Below, piece after piece: positions 17,917 through 29,300 of a DNA stretch of 64,000 nt. The position numbers were made by a program, and so were the translations under genes. The stretch is from Schlesneria sp. (GTDB taxonomy: Bacteria > Planctomycetota > Planctomycetia > Planctomycetales > Planctomycetaceae). The stretch's first letter is position 1. Each line of letters starts with the position of its first letter. The notes under the pieces are model-generated. The model was not told the DNA's origin. It saw nothing but the letters and a program-made list of their open reading frames with translations, and did not search any database. The DNA lies in NCBI GenBank assembly GCA_028291515.1, contig JAQGHU010000001.1, positions 62,001-126,000 of the forward strand, read 5' to 3'.

Positions 17917-20900
17917 CTAGTTGCCGACGTGCAACACCGGTGCTGCGGGCTCGACGATCCAATCCTTTGAGAGCCAGATCACGGCCGTCCCATCGCGGCT
18001 TCCAGTCAGCACCTGTCGCCCGTCCGGCGAGAAAACTACGCTGGTCACATCCTCGGTATGACGGCTGAGCGTCAGAATTTCTTTGCCTTTCGATGTATCC
18101 CACACTTTCGCCGTCTGGTCCTGGCTGCCGGTGAGAACGCGAGCTCCATCAGGTGAGAACGAAGCGCTCGCCACGCCGGCCGTATGCCCCTTCAGCTTAT
18201 GCATCACTTGCGCGGTGTCGACGTCCCAGATGATAGCCTGTTTGTCGTCGCTTCCCGTTACGAGCAACTTCCCATCTGGACTGAATTCGGCACATAAGAC
18301 CGTCCACTCATGCCCCTTGAAGTCGCGGATGAATTCATAGGTTTTTCCATCCCACAGACGGGCCGTCTTGTCGCTTGAGGCCGTCACGATGTAGTGACCG
18401 TCTGGTGAAAACGATGCCGACCGCATTCGCTGACCGGCGACGTGTCCTTCAAACGACTTCACGACTTCTCCTGATTCGACCAACCACAATTTCGCGGTCC
18501 CGTCGTCGCTGGCAGTCAGCACGAACTGCCCATTCGGTGAAAAGACGGCGGTGTTGACCATGCTGTCGTGTCCACCCATCAGTTTACGAACGACATGGCC
18601 GGTCTTGGCATCCCAGATCTTGGCGGAGTTGTCCCAACTGCCGGTGACAATCAGCTTACCGTCAGGGGAAAAGCGAGCCGATGCGACTGCGTGATGTGAA
18701 CGGAAACTCAGGCGTTCGCGGATGGGAAGCGTGCGAGTATTCCACAGACGAGCATCGCTGCCACCAACGGTGAGAACATCATCGCTGCCGGGCAGATATG
18801 CCACTGACCAGAGTAGCCCACCGGCTTGTTTCAGGTCGATGATTGGACCCAGGCCACCATCGCGCTGTGGCGCCTGCTGTTCAGCCCCTGTTGTCAGATC
18901 CCACTTTCGCACGGTGCGGTCGGTGGCGTTCGCCGTGATCAGACTGGAGCCGTCCGACGAGACGTCCATGGAAAAGACATCGCCTGGCACAGGGTTGAAT
19001 TTGAGATCATCCTTAGCAGTCTCGACATTCCAAACCGTCAAATGGCTTTCGGCGATCTCGTTCGCGGCTGCTGAGTCAGCAGATGCAGATCGCCTTAACA
19101 CCGAACAACTGGTGATGACACGAGGGGTCGGACCGGACACCAGCTTCATCGTTAAGACGGCGTCGGGGTGCCGGAGTGACAGTTTGGGTAGCTCCTTGCC
19201 CGCACTGACATCCCATTGGCTGACCGTCTTATCCAAGCTGGCTGTCAGAACCCTGGATCCATCGGGAAGAAAGACAATCGCAGAGATCTTACGAGTGTGA
19301 CCATCCAGCTTCGCAATCAATTCTCCCGAGGCAACATTCCAGAGTTTGACATGCCCCTTGGCATCGCCGGTCGCCAGCAACAGGTTGTCTGGTGAAAATG
19401 CCAACGCTGTGATTTCAGCGACATTTCCCGCGAGTGTCTGCTGACGCTTCCCTGTCTTGGCGTCCCAAATTTGAGCCGTCTTTTGATCGCTGCCGGTGGC
19501 GATCCAGCGGGCATCGGACGAGAGTGCGATTGCAGCACTGCGACCGGTGTGATCCAGGCGCAGCACCTCGCCACCCGTCGCCACATCCCATCCTCGCACG
19601 GTATTATCCACTGCCGCAGTCAGCAGGCGGCGACCATCGGGGAAGAAGACCGCCGATGATGCCAGGTAAGCGTGCCCTTCCTCAAAGGTCATGCCAAGCT
19701 TGCCTGTACTGACATCCCATGTTCGGGCTGTTCGGTCGCGACTGGCCGTCACAATCTGCTTCTGATCTCTCGAATAGGCGGCGGCCAGGACGGCGTCTTG
19801 ATGCCCAGTCAGGACCCGTCCCTGCAACGTGCGAAGCTCTTCATAGTTGTCGATGTTCCACTGTCGAGCGACACCATCGTGCGAAGCGGAAAGGACCGAT
19901 CTTCCCTGATCGAGGAAGACGGCCGATTGCACACTACCGCCATGCCCACGAAACGCCTTCAGCGGCGAACGATGATTGTAGTCCCACAGTCTGACGGTGT
20001 TATCGTGCCCGGCGCTGACCAGCAGCGTTGCATTGGCTTCTGGCGGGAACGCGACGGAACGCACGGCATCGACGTGTCCTTCCAGAACCTGAAATTTAGG
20101 TTTTGGGATCACATTGCCCCCTTCGCGAACCAGATTCTGGAAGTTCTCGGGTTCGATATCTCGTGGATTCCAGACTAGGATCTGCCGGTCGTAGCCACCC
20201 GTGACGACATGGCTGCCATCAGGAGAAAACGTGGCACAGTAAACTGGACCTTGATGACCACGGAATGCCGGATAAAGGCGTTTACCAGTCTGTGTCTCCC
20301 AAACAATGGCGGTGGAATCCTGTCCGGCGGTGACGACCTGCTTGTCGTCTCTGGAAAACGCGGCAGCCCAGACCCACCATGTGTGTCCACGATAGACGAC
20401 CTGCTCCGCTCCAGATTCAACATCCCACAGCCGCGCGGTCTTGTCATAAGATGCCGTCAGCAATCGCGATCCTGAATTCGAGAACGTGACACTGACAACT
20501 GCATCGCCGTGCCCTGAGAAGGATCGAATCCGCTGTCCGGTCGTGGCATCCCACAACTGCACGAAACCGGCCGGATCATTTCCACCTGTCGCCAGATATC
20601 GACTGTCTGGTGAGAATGCCACCGCATGAACATAGTCGCCCCCGTGTGAAAGCACATGCACTACTTCGCCGGACTTGCGATCGAAGATGCGAGCTTTCGC
20701 GTCCCATCCCCCGGTCGCAAAGAACTTACCATCCGGAGTGGTCGCCACCGTATCGAGCGGAGCCTTAGAATCGCTGCTGAAATCACGTTCGCTTTGCGAA
20801 CATAAATACATCAGCCGGCCCCACTCCCAATTCTTCAAATCGTCAGTACAAGATTTGAGAACCTCACGAGCAGCGTCGAAGGCGTTCTTGTCGATCTGGG

Positions 20901-23283
20901 AAGCGGCCAAGCCGATCTTGGAGATATAAGCTTCGTACAGAGCATCGGCCTTCGCCAGTGCCTCTTTCTCCTGAGCCTCGACGGCCGTCTTCTTCGCAGC
21001 GACAGCGTTGTCGCGATCGACTTCCGCTTGCGCCTTGGCAATCGCCTCTTCTTTCTGCGCCTTGATCGCAATTGTTTCCGCGTCGCGAGCTTTGTCGCGA
21101 TCGTTGAGTGCATCCTTTTTGGCAATCACTTCCTGTTCTTTGGATTTGACTGCCTCGTCGCGCGCCGCCACAGCTTCCAATTGCGAGTTATAAATCAGAA
21201 CGGCCGCAGTGCTGACGATCATGAACACGGCAACAGCCAACCCACCGGCCATTCGCTTCAGAAAGACCAGTCGCTTTTGCCTCGCGACGCGGTCCTCCTG
21301 GGCAGCGATCAGATCTTTGCGGAGACCGATATGGTCGACGTTGTTGGGGTCCAGTAGCGAAAGCCCCAGATCGAAGTCGCCCTTCCGACGGGCGCTTCCC
21401 GCATAAGCTAACTGAGCTTCTGAAATGCCGGCCAGCGCACGCTTGTTGCCGGACCAGAGATCGTGAGCCTCCTGGAACCCAAACAGTGCTCGCGAGTAGT
21501 GCTGGTAGTCATCCGACTGCTTCGCCTCGGTCAAATCGTCCTCGGCGCGTGCCGAGAGAACGATACTTTCCGAATGCGATTGATAGTCTCGGATCGCGGC
21601 CTGAAAAGATTTGACATCTTGATAGCGGTCCAACGGATTCGTCGACATCGCCTTCATCGCGATGTCGACCAGTTCACCGGTCTTGGTGGTGGGCGCGATC
21701 TCGTTTCGAGCGGCTGCCATCAAGCATTTCATCGCATTTTTAGCGATGTGCGGCGGTACGCCGGTGATGACCTCGTACAGCATCGCCCCGATCAGATAAA
21801 CATCGCTGGCGGGGGTGATTTTGTCGATCGGACCGGTGGCCATTTCCGGGGCCATATAGGCCGGAGTACCGCCCATCGTGTTTGTTTCGGTAATACTGCG
21901 CGACTTGCGAAACGTCCGCGATGCTTGAGCCAATCCCCAGTCCATCACCAGCACTTCGCCGAATTCGCCGAGCATCACGTTCTCGGGCTTCAAGTCACGA
22001 TGCACGATCCCGCGTGCATGGGCGAAGCCGACGGCATCGGCGATCCGCATCAGAATATCGATGTTTTCCTGGAGTGATTTCTTCTGGATGACCTTCAGCC
22101 AGGGGGTTCCCTGCACTTTTTTCATCGAGTAAAAGAGTGCCCCCTTGGAGTTCGCCCCCACGTCATAGATGGGAACGATATTGGGGTGGTCCAAGTCGCC
22201 GGTGACGACGGCTTCCGCCAGAAATTTGGCACGCTGCTTTTCGTTGCCGGCGGTGGCTGGCTTCAACATCTTGACAGCAACGTTCCGGTCAATCGATGTC
22301 TGTCGGGCGTCATACACGACACCCATCCCACCTTCGCCGAGTATCTTGATCAACTCGTACTCTGGCTCATCCCCGTCGAGAACAATCCCTCCTATTTGCA
22401 CATCCGAAAAGGACTTGGTTTTGATGACGAGCGTCTGCTTCGGCGATTTGACCTCCCTCGCCTCCTTTGCCTTCAGCGTCATATTCGGTTTGACGTCGAT
22501 CGAATCTGGATCGCCCCAGACTGATTCCACGGTTTTCAGCAGCGATTCAGGAACCTCTTCAGAGACAAAGGTCTTGTCCGCCTCCCCATGTTCCAACCCA
22601 ATCGCTTCGAATGAATCGCTGATCATCGTTCTGGCGGAAGCTTCGGGATCGTCGGAGGCAACAGGTTCATCGGAAACGTATGTCTTGCCCCCATCATCTG
22701 CATCCGACGCTTCTGCGCTGTCGCCGTCGTCTTGGAAATCCCCCATCATCGTCTTGAAAGCGGATTCAGGATCGTGGTTCTCGGCGTCGTCATTGACGTA
22801 CGTCCGATCCGAGCGATCCCCTTCGGAAATCTCTACCGAATCGGCGGGGCCGAAGTCCGCGGAGGCGAGAGTTCTTTGACCGATGAAATCGTTTGCGTCG
22901 ATCGATCCAAGATCAGCGTTTGTATCGGGACGTTGAATCTCGTGTGAGTGATTTCCGGAGGGAATTTCGATGTCCGGATCGGACTCGCCGAAAAACACGT
23001 CCGATTGAATTGTCCGGTCAATCGCAGATGAATCAGAGTCAAAAGACGAAGCTGCCACGGCGGATGACGGCTGCGGAAATCCCGACAGGCCACCGCTTAC
23101 GGAATCGATCGGTGCCGGCCCCACGATGTCATCTTGACTCAACTCGGTGGCAATTGTGGCAATGATATCGCCCGAGCCACCCGCGGAATCGCTCGCAGAC
23201 AGACGATGTCGACAATGCGAGCAGATCCCGGACAACAGATCTTCGCCAAGAACTTTTTTGCCGCAGCTCGGACACTTAATCAT
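17917..23283 (-). CDS. Ser/Thr protein kinase with 21 WD40 blades
   Basis: I start at the ATG at 23283 (MIKCPSCGKK), with GGAG 7 bases upstream, giving 1,788 residues; the frame is open five residues further. Order: zinc ribbon (CPSCGKK...CSHCRHR, 4-30); an acidic, probably disordered region to about 310 with recurring (K/R)T(Y/F)V(S/N) motifs; a kinase domain about 310-580 (LGEGGMGVVYDA, AVKML, HRDLKPENVML, VMDWGLAQ, GTPAYMAPEM); a membrane helix near 675-695 (GGLAVAVFMIVSTAAVLIY); an Ala/Glu/Lys coiled coil; and WD40 repeats from about 840 to the end. I count 21 blade ends, enough for three seven-bladed propellers. The kinase side would be cytoplasmic and the propellers outside the membrane. 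The substrate is unknown. It lies 95 bases downstream of the giant gene. Confidence 0.92.
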   Translation of the reverse strand: MIKCPSCGKKVLGEDLLSGICSHCRHRLSASDSAGGSGDIIATIATELSQDDIVGPAPIDSVSGGLSGFPQPSSAVAASSFDSDSSAIDRTIQSDVFFGESDPDIEIPSGNHSHEIQRPDTNADLGSIDANDFIGQRTLASADFGPADSVEISEGDRSDRTYVNDDAENHDPESAFKTMMGDFQDDGDSAEASDADDGGKTYVSDEPVASDDPEASARTMISDSFEAIGLEHGEADKTFVSEEVPESLLKTVESVWGDPDSIDVKPNMTLKAKEAREVKSPKQTLVIKTKSFSDVQIGGIVLDGDEPEYELIKILGEGGMGVVYDARQTSIDRNVAVKMLKPATAGNEKQRAKFLAEAVVTGDLDHPNIVPIYDVGANSKGALFYSMKKVQGTPWLKVIQKKSLQENIDILMRIADAVGFAHARGIVHRDLKPENVMLGEFGEVLVMDWGLAQASRTFRKSRSITETNTMGGTPAYMAPEMATGPIDKITPASDVYLIGAMLYEVITGVPPHIAKNAMKCLMAAARNEIAPTTKTGELVDIAMKAMSTNPLDRYQDVKSFQAAIRDYQSHSESIVLSARAEDDLTEAKQSDDYQHYSRALFGFQEAHDLWSGNKRALAGISEAQLAYAGSARRKGDFDLGLSLLDPNNVDHIGLRKDLIAAQEDRVARQKRLVFLKRMAGGLAVAVFMIVSTAAVLIYNSQLEAVAARDEAVKSKEQEVIAKKDALNDRDKARDAETIAIKAQKEEAIAKAQAEVDRDNAVAAKKTAVEAQEKEALAKADALYEAYISKIGLAASQIDKNAFDAAREVLKSCTDDLKNWEWGRLMYLCSQSERDFSSDSKAPLDTVATTPDGKFFATGGWDAKARIFDRKSGEVVHVLSHGGDYVHAVAFSPDSRYLATGGNDPAGFVQLWDATTGQRIRSFSGHGDAVVSVTFSNSGSRLLTASYDKTARLWDVESGAEQVVYRGHTWWVWAAAFSRDDKQVVTAGQDSTAIVWETQTGKRLYPAFRGHQGPVYCATFSPDGSHVVTGGYDRQILVWNPRDIEPENFQNLVREGGNVIPKPKFQVLEGHVDAVRSVAFPPEANATLLVSAGHDNTVRLWDYNHRSPLKAFRGHGGSVQSAVFLDQGRSVLSASHDGVARQWNIDNYEELRTLQGRVLTGHQDAVLAAAYSRDQKQIVTASRDRTARTWDVSTGKLGMTFEEGHAYLASSAVFFPDGRRLLTAAVDNTVRGWDVATGGEVLRLDHTGRSAAIALSSDARWIATGSDQKTAQIWDAKTGKRQQTLAGNVAEITALAFSPDNLLLATGDAKGHVKLWNVASGELIAKLDGHTRKISAIVFLPDGSRVLTASLDKTVSQWDVSAGKELPKLSLRHPDAVLTMKLVSGPTPRVITSCSVLRRSASADSAAANEIAESHLTVWNVETAKDDLKFNPVPGDVFSMDVSSDGSSLITANATDRTVRKWDLTTGAEQQAPQRDGGLGPIIDLKQAGGLLWSVAYLPGSDDVLTVGGSDARLWNTRTLPIRERLSFRSHHAVASARFSPDGKLIVTGSWDNSAKIWDAKTGHVVRKLMGGHDSMVNTAVFSPNGQFVLTASDDGTAKLWLVESGEVVKSFEGHVAGQRMRSASFSPDGHYIVTASSDKTARLWDGKTYEFIRDFKGHEWTVLCAEFSPDGKLLVTGSDDKQAIIWDVDTAQVMHKLKGHTAGVASASFSPDGARVLTGSQDQTAKVWDTSKGKEILTLSRHTEDVTSVVFSPDGRQVLTGSRDGTAVIWLSKDWIVEPAAPVLHVGN

Positions 23284-23350
23284 CTTTAATCTCCACACAC
23301 AGGAGTATTTTCATCTTGTGTGTTTGTCGCCTGCCTTGGCGTCTCTTTTC

Positions 23351-23390
23351 AAAACCGTGACGATCACTGGCCAACGCGTCACTTCGGTTT
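23351..23390 (-). terminator. Possible hairpin at the end of the giant gene
   Basis: On the minus strand AAACCG-AA-GTGACG pairs with CGTCAC-CGGTTTT (two-base bulge, 14-base loop), overlapping the giant gene's stop codon at 23379-23381 and followed by only four T. It could reduce transcription into the kinase gene. The short T-tract makes this weak. Confidence 0.35.
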
Positions 23391-26300
23391 GCTGCCAAGT
23401 TTTCTGAACAGACGAGCCGCTCGACCAAATCTCGCCGTCGCTTCTTCAATGATCCTGTTTCCGGTACGCAAGCCAGCCAATCCGGCAACAGCAGTTCCCA
23501 TTACCACCGCAGCGCCTGCACTCGCGTGTGTGCTCTGTCCGTCATCCGCGGCGGCCGATTCGAGAGGATTAGCCTCGCCTGCCGCAGCGGAATTCTGATG
23601 TTGGGACTGTTCAAAAACCTCTTCCGTCAGGCGTTCAGCTTGCTTCCATGCCCGCCGTGCTGACATCGACTTCCAGCCATTCATTAATGAGGTCTCTGAG
23701 ATCACTTGGGAGTCAATCTGAACTTCGGACTCCGGATGCAGAGGTCTCCCCAAAGTCGCAGCCATTGGCGCATGGGCATTTCGGATTGCTTCTTCGGCGT
23801 CGGCCGGGGCCTCGCCCGTGGTCGGCTTGACTGGCCGAGTCCCCGACGATGGTGGACGATCGCCCGTATCGTTCTCGTCAACGATTTTCCCCTGACGCAC
23901 CTCGAACAGGTCCAACAAGGTTCTCAGCCGCGATTCCCCAGGTTCCAGCAGGAGGAAGCGATACCGTCCATCAGGCAGATCAGAAACCGTCTTCATCAAA
24001 TCGTCGAGCACATTCTCATCGAGACGGATTCGCTCGATCGAGCCGTCGGCTCGAATGATTTCGAGAATCACCTGTCGGTCTGCCGCAATCCCCTCGTCGG
24101 CGCTGATCATTTCGAGTCGCAAGGTATCTTGCTGAGCCAACTGCAGTGGCGCGAGGCCCAGCACATCGATCGTCGCCGTCTGTTCGGGAAAATGGAGATA
24201 GGCCACGGGCGGCGTCACATCGAACGGAAACGTCGACAATCCTTCGCCGGGCACAGGGACCGCGGTCGCCAATATCGAAATGTCTTGGAAGACCACTGTC
24301 CCGGGATTGCTGGCGTTGCCGGTTGCCAGGACGATTTTAGTGTTCGCGCCATGGAGCGAGGCGTAATTCGGGTCTTGCGAATTGTAAATCGCGCTGCTGA
24401 GATCCGCATTAATGTTGGGCGTTGGCACCGGTGGCGGCGAGGGAACAGCGGCATCGGGGACGGACTGCGTGGCGGTGTTAACGTTCGGTGCCGTCAATAC
24501 CACATGCGGATCGTGAGCGACCTGGACGTTGATCAAGATCGGGGCGGACTGGTCGCCTTGATTGGGATTGTGTGTATACGTGTGCGAGAACGAGAAATGG
24601 CCTGAGTTGGCAAACACCTGGGTGCTGGAAGTGCCATCTCCCCAGTAGATCGTGACGGTGAAATTGTGTTCCCCCGGCCGGCCGAAGTCGCCGCTGACCG
24701 TCAAGATTCCATCAGCACCGAGTTGAGGGGCCTGGATGTTGTACACCAGTGGCAACGTATTGGTGATACTGCCGGTTCCCGATTGGATCACGACGTCATT
24801 TGGCACCGTGTGCTGTGTCGCGTCCGGCGTTGTGTTCGGGTTTTGGCTGCCTAAGACAACGCTGGCGGCAGCGGTCAGGTAGACCGTGCCATTGCCTGCG
24901 GCCGAAATATCATTTGTGACACCAGTGTTGTTCACGACAACATTGTGACCGGAACTGAGAGTGATATTCCCGCTGCCACCTGAAGCTGTGATCGGCGAGT
25001 TGACGGTGATGTCAAACGCGCCCCCTTTGGTCATCAATGTGATGCTGCCGCCAGTAGAATTCGTGACCGGACCATTGGTCGGCGACGAGAACGATGACAC
25101 CTCGATCGAACCGGTATTGGTGACGACGATATTCCCGATGGCCACACCGTCATTCACGATCCCGCTGACGCCACCGATCGTCCCGATCGTCAGCAGTTGT
25201 CCGCCAATGTTATCAACGCGGATGTTGCCAGAGCCTGTATTGTGAGCGGCAATCGTCGCGACTTGGGTCAACAGAGAATTGCCGACACTACCAATTCCTT
25301 GCGTGGTCTGCATCACGAGAGAACCCGTGATGACATTGGCAACGTTGGCCGCCGCACCATTCACAATTCCGCCATGAGTGGCAGTGAGCGAAACTGTTCC
25401 TGCTGGCTGCGTAGTGAGGAGTGTGGAATTGAGGTTGATGTTTCCGTTCGTGTTCAGAGCGGTCATCGCGATCTGATTCGTGGCACTGACGATGTTGTTG
25501 ACCGTGATCGCTCCCGTCGTCAACTGAACCCCGGCGGAGGCATTGGTATCTACTGCGCCATTGAGCGTTGTTAATCCCGTTCCCGTGGATTGGGTCAACG
25601 TCGCGGATCGGATGCCACCGTTTTCGGTCACGTTATGCGCCGAAGCAATCACGACATTACCTAATCGCGTGATTCCACCCACAGATCCGCCGAGCAGCAC
25701 ATCTCCCAAGGTGCCCGCGGTGACTTGGAGGTTTTCCGCATTGGGTGCGGCATTGGTCGCGCCAATGGTACTGCTGAATGTCACGTTACCGCCCGCGGCA
25801 TTTCCACCGGTGGTAGTGTTGATCGAAAGAGTTCCCGCCGAACCGTTCAGCGTTGTCGCTCGCAGGAAGCTGACCGCGTCGCCGGTGGTCGTAATGGATC
25901 GAGTGCCTGCGATCGGCAACGTGACGCTGACTGCTCCCGCACCATTCTGAGTCACTGCCCCATCGGAAGCGATGTTGCCATTCAGAGTCAGCAATCCCGC
26001 ATTCGTCAGTGTCACGCCACCGGTGCCGGTCGTGGCGATATTGTTATTGATCGTGATCGCATTCGTCGTCAGGGCGACTCCGACCGATGAGTTCGTGTTC
26101 ACAGCCCCATTCAGCGTTGTCGTGCCATTTCCAGTGGATTGGACCAGGCTTGTGGCGGTGATACCTGCCTGCTCGGTCAGATTATGAGCATTCGTGATCG
26201 TCAGATCGCCTAACCGCGTTCCGCCACCGGCGGCACCTGTCAACAGAATATTACCGCTGGTGCCCGAGTTAAGAGTGAGATCCTGCACACCTACCGCCGT

Positions 26301-29300
26301 AGCGTTCAATGTGCTACCGAATGTAATGTCCGCGCCGATCGCGTTTCCGAACGTCGTGTTAATCAGACTCGTTCCCGTCAGTGTCGTCGCCTGAAGAGTG
26401 ACTTGCTGGGCCTGAGTCCGAATCGTCCCGTCCAGCGATGTCGTCCCGAACTGCACAGCACCCGTGATCGAAGTCAGAGTTCCGGTGATGTTTGTCGCGC
26501 TGACGGTGTGAGTCACTCCCGAAGTGAAGGTGACGTTGTCGCCCGCATTCAGCCCGATCGTGACCAGCCCCGTGCTCAGGAAGTTCACCGGATTCGTGAT
26601 CACATCCGTGACAACTGGGCCACCGACCTTTCCAAAGGTGATGTTGTAGGGCTGATTCGTCGTGGTCAGCGTCGCGAGGTTGGTGTTGCCCTGGAAGGCC
26701 ACAGTGTCGGTGGTATCCGTAATTAGTACCGTGTCCGCCTGCAGGGTACTTTGGAATGTCGTCGTATCGCTATTCGTAATTGTCAGAGTGTGAAGGGAAT
26801 CAACTTGTCCAGCGAAGCGGATGGCACCGCCGGTCCCCGCATTGATCGTCAGGCTCTCTGCATTGACGCCAGAGGTGGCTCCGTGGACCGTGCCCAGGAA
26901 GCTCACATTCGCTCCTGCAGAGTTCCCTCCGGTTGTGGTGTCGATCATGAGCAGCGATCCGCTGCCATTAAGCGTCACATTTGTCGCGAAGCTGACAATG
27001 TCGCCCGTGGTGCTGAGCGTTCTTGGTTCAGTGATCGTGATCAATCCAGCGCCGTTTTGGGTGATCGCCCCATCGGCACTGATGTTGCCATTGATTGTCA
27101 GCAGTCCCGCATTGGTAAATGTGACCACACCGGATCCCGTAGTCGTGATCGGCGCATTGACGGTGATCGCGGCGGTCGTCAATTGAACGCCGGTTGAATT
27201 AGTTGTCGCTACGTTTCCATTCAACGTTGTTGTCCCGGTCCCCGCTTGCTGAACCAGACTTGTCGCATTGAGTCCGCTCGTCTCGGTGACGTTATGAGCG
27301 TTCACGATGAGCGTATCACCCAGTTGAACCAGTCCACCAACGGCGCCAGTGAACAAGACATCCCCGGTCGCGTTCACTGTCAGACCCTGGGTCCCTGCTG
27401 TCGTCCCGTTCAGGGTGCTGTCAAATGTGACGTCCACACCCGTCAGGGTCGTCTTCGCAGTCACATTGTTGCTCACGAGGACCACCGCGTCGTGATAAGT
27501 CTGATTACCGCTCGTCGTGACACTTGTCGTCTTGAGAATCGTCGATCCTGCGGCATCTGTCGTCAGGAATGCCAGCGAAGTGGTACCGCCGACTTTGTCG
27601 TCGCTGGTTCCATCACCGAATGTCGTCGTTCCCGAGGCGTTGACTGTCAGCCCCTGCGTGCCCGCGGCAGTCCCATCCAATGTGCTGTCGAATGAGATGT
27701 TGGCGCCGTTGAGGGTCGTGTTCGCGGTGACACTGTTGCTGGCCAGCACGACGGCGTCGTGATACGTCTGGTCCCCACTCGTCGTGACGCTGGTCGACTT
27801 CAGCGCCGTCGAACCCGCAGCATCCGTCGTCAGGAACGCCAGCGAGGTGACTCCGCCGACCTTATCATCGCCCGTTCCATCCCCGAACGTGGTCACTGCT
27901 GAGGCATTGATCGTCAGGCCTTGTGTCCCCGCGGTGGTCCCGTCCAGCGTGCTGTCGAACGACACGTTCACACCGGTGAGGGTTGTGTTGGCGGTCACGC
28001 TGTTGCTGGCCAGCACGACAGCATCGTGATACGTCTGATCGCCGCTTGTCGTGACGCTTGTCGATTTCAACACCGTTGAGCCCGCGGCATCGGTCGTCAG
28101 GAATGCGAGTGACGTGGTTCCCACTTTGTCATCGCCCGTTCCATCACCGAACGTGGTCACTCCCGAGGCGTTGATCGTCAGGCCCTGCGTGCCCGAAGTC
28201 GTCCCGTCAACTGTGCTGTCAAACGAGACATTCACACCGTTCAGCATCGTGTTCACCGTGACGCTGTTACTCGCCAGTACTACGGCGTCATGATACGTTT
28301 GATCGCCACTCGTGGTGACACTCGTTGATTTCAGAAGTGTCGAACCCGCCGCGTCGGTCGTCAAGAATGCCAGCGATGTCGCACCACCGACCTTGTCATC
28401 GCCGGATCCATCACCGAACGTCGTCGTGCCCGAGGCGTTGACGGTCAACCCTTGTACACCGGCGGCCGTCCCGTCCACAGTGCTATCAAACGAGATATTC
28501 ACACCGTTGAGTGTGGTGTTCGCCGTCACGCTGTTGCTGGCCAACACGACAGCGTCGTGATAGGTCTGGTCTCCACTGGTCGTGACGCTCGTCGACTTCA
28601 GCACCGTCGATCCTGCGGCATCTGTCGTCAGGAATGCCAGCGAAGTGGCACCGCCGACTTTGTCATCATTAACTCCATCACCAAAGGTTGTTTGCCCCGA
28701 GGCGTTGATCGTCAGCCCTTGTGTTGCGGCCACGGTTCCATCCAACGTGCTGTCGAACGAGACATTGACGCCGATCAGAATGGAGTTCGCCGTCACACTG
28801 TTGCTCGCCAAGACCACAGCATCGTGATAGGACTGGTTACCGCTCGTCGTGATGCTTGTCGTTTTGAGGAGAGTCGAACCAGGCGCATCCGTCGTCAGAA
28901 ATGCCAGTGACGTTGCTCCGCCGACTTTGTCGTCGCCGGTTCCATCACCGAATGTCGTTGTGCCAGAGGCATTGACTGTGAGTCCCTGCGTGCCGGCAGT
29001 GGTTCCATCGACGGTGTTGTCAAACGAGACGTTCACGCCATTCAGCGTCGTATTTGCCGTGATGTTGTTGCTAGCCAGGACCACAATGTCGTGATACGTC
29101 TGGTCCCCGCTGGTCGAGACGCTGGTCGACTTCAACACCGTGGATCCCGCGGCGTCGGTGGTGAGGAATGCCAGAGTGGTCGCCCCACCCACCTTGTCAT
29201 CGCCCGTGCCGTCGCCGAATGTTGTCACTCCCGAGGCATTGACGGTCAATCCCTGCGTGCCAGCTAACGTCCCATCCAGAGTGCTGTCAAACGAGACGTT

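Noticed and set aside
21930-21960. Inactive kinase because the metal-binding motif is DWG, not DFG
   Set aside because: DWG is a frequent variant in planctomycete kinases, and the P-loop, VAVK and HRDLKPEN motifs are intact.
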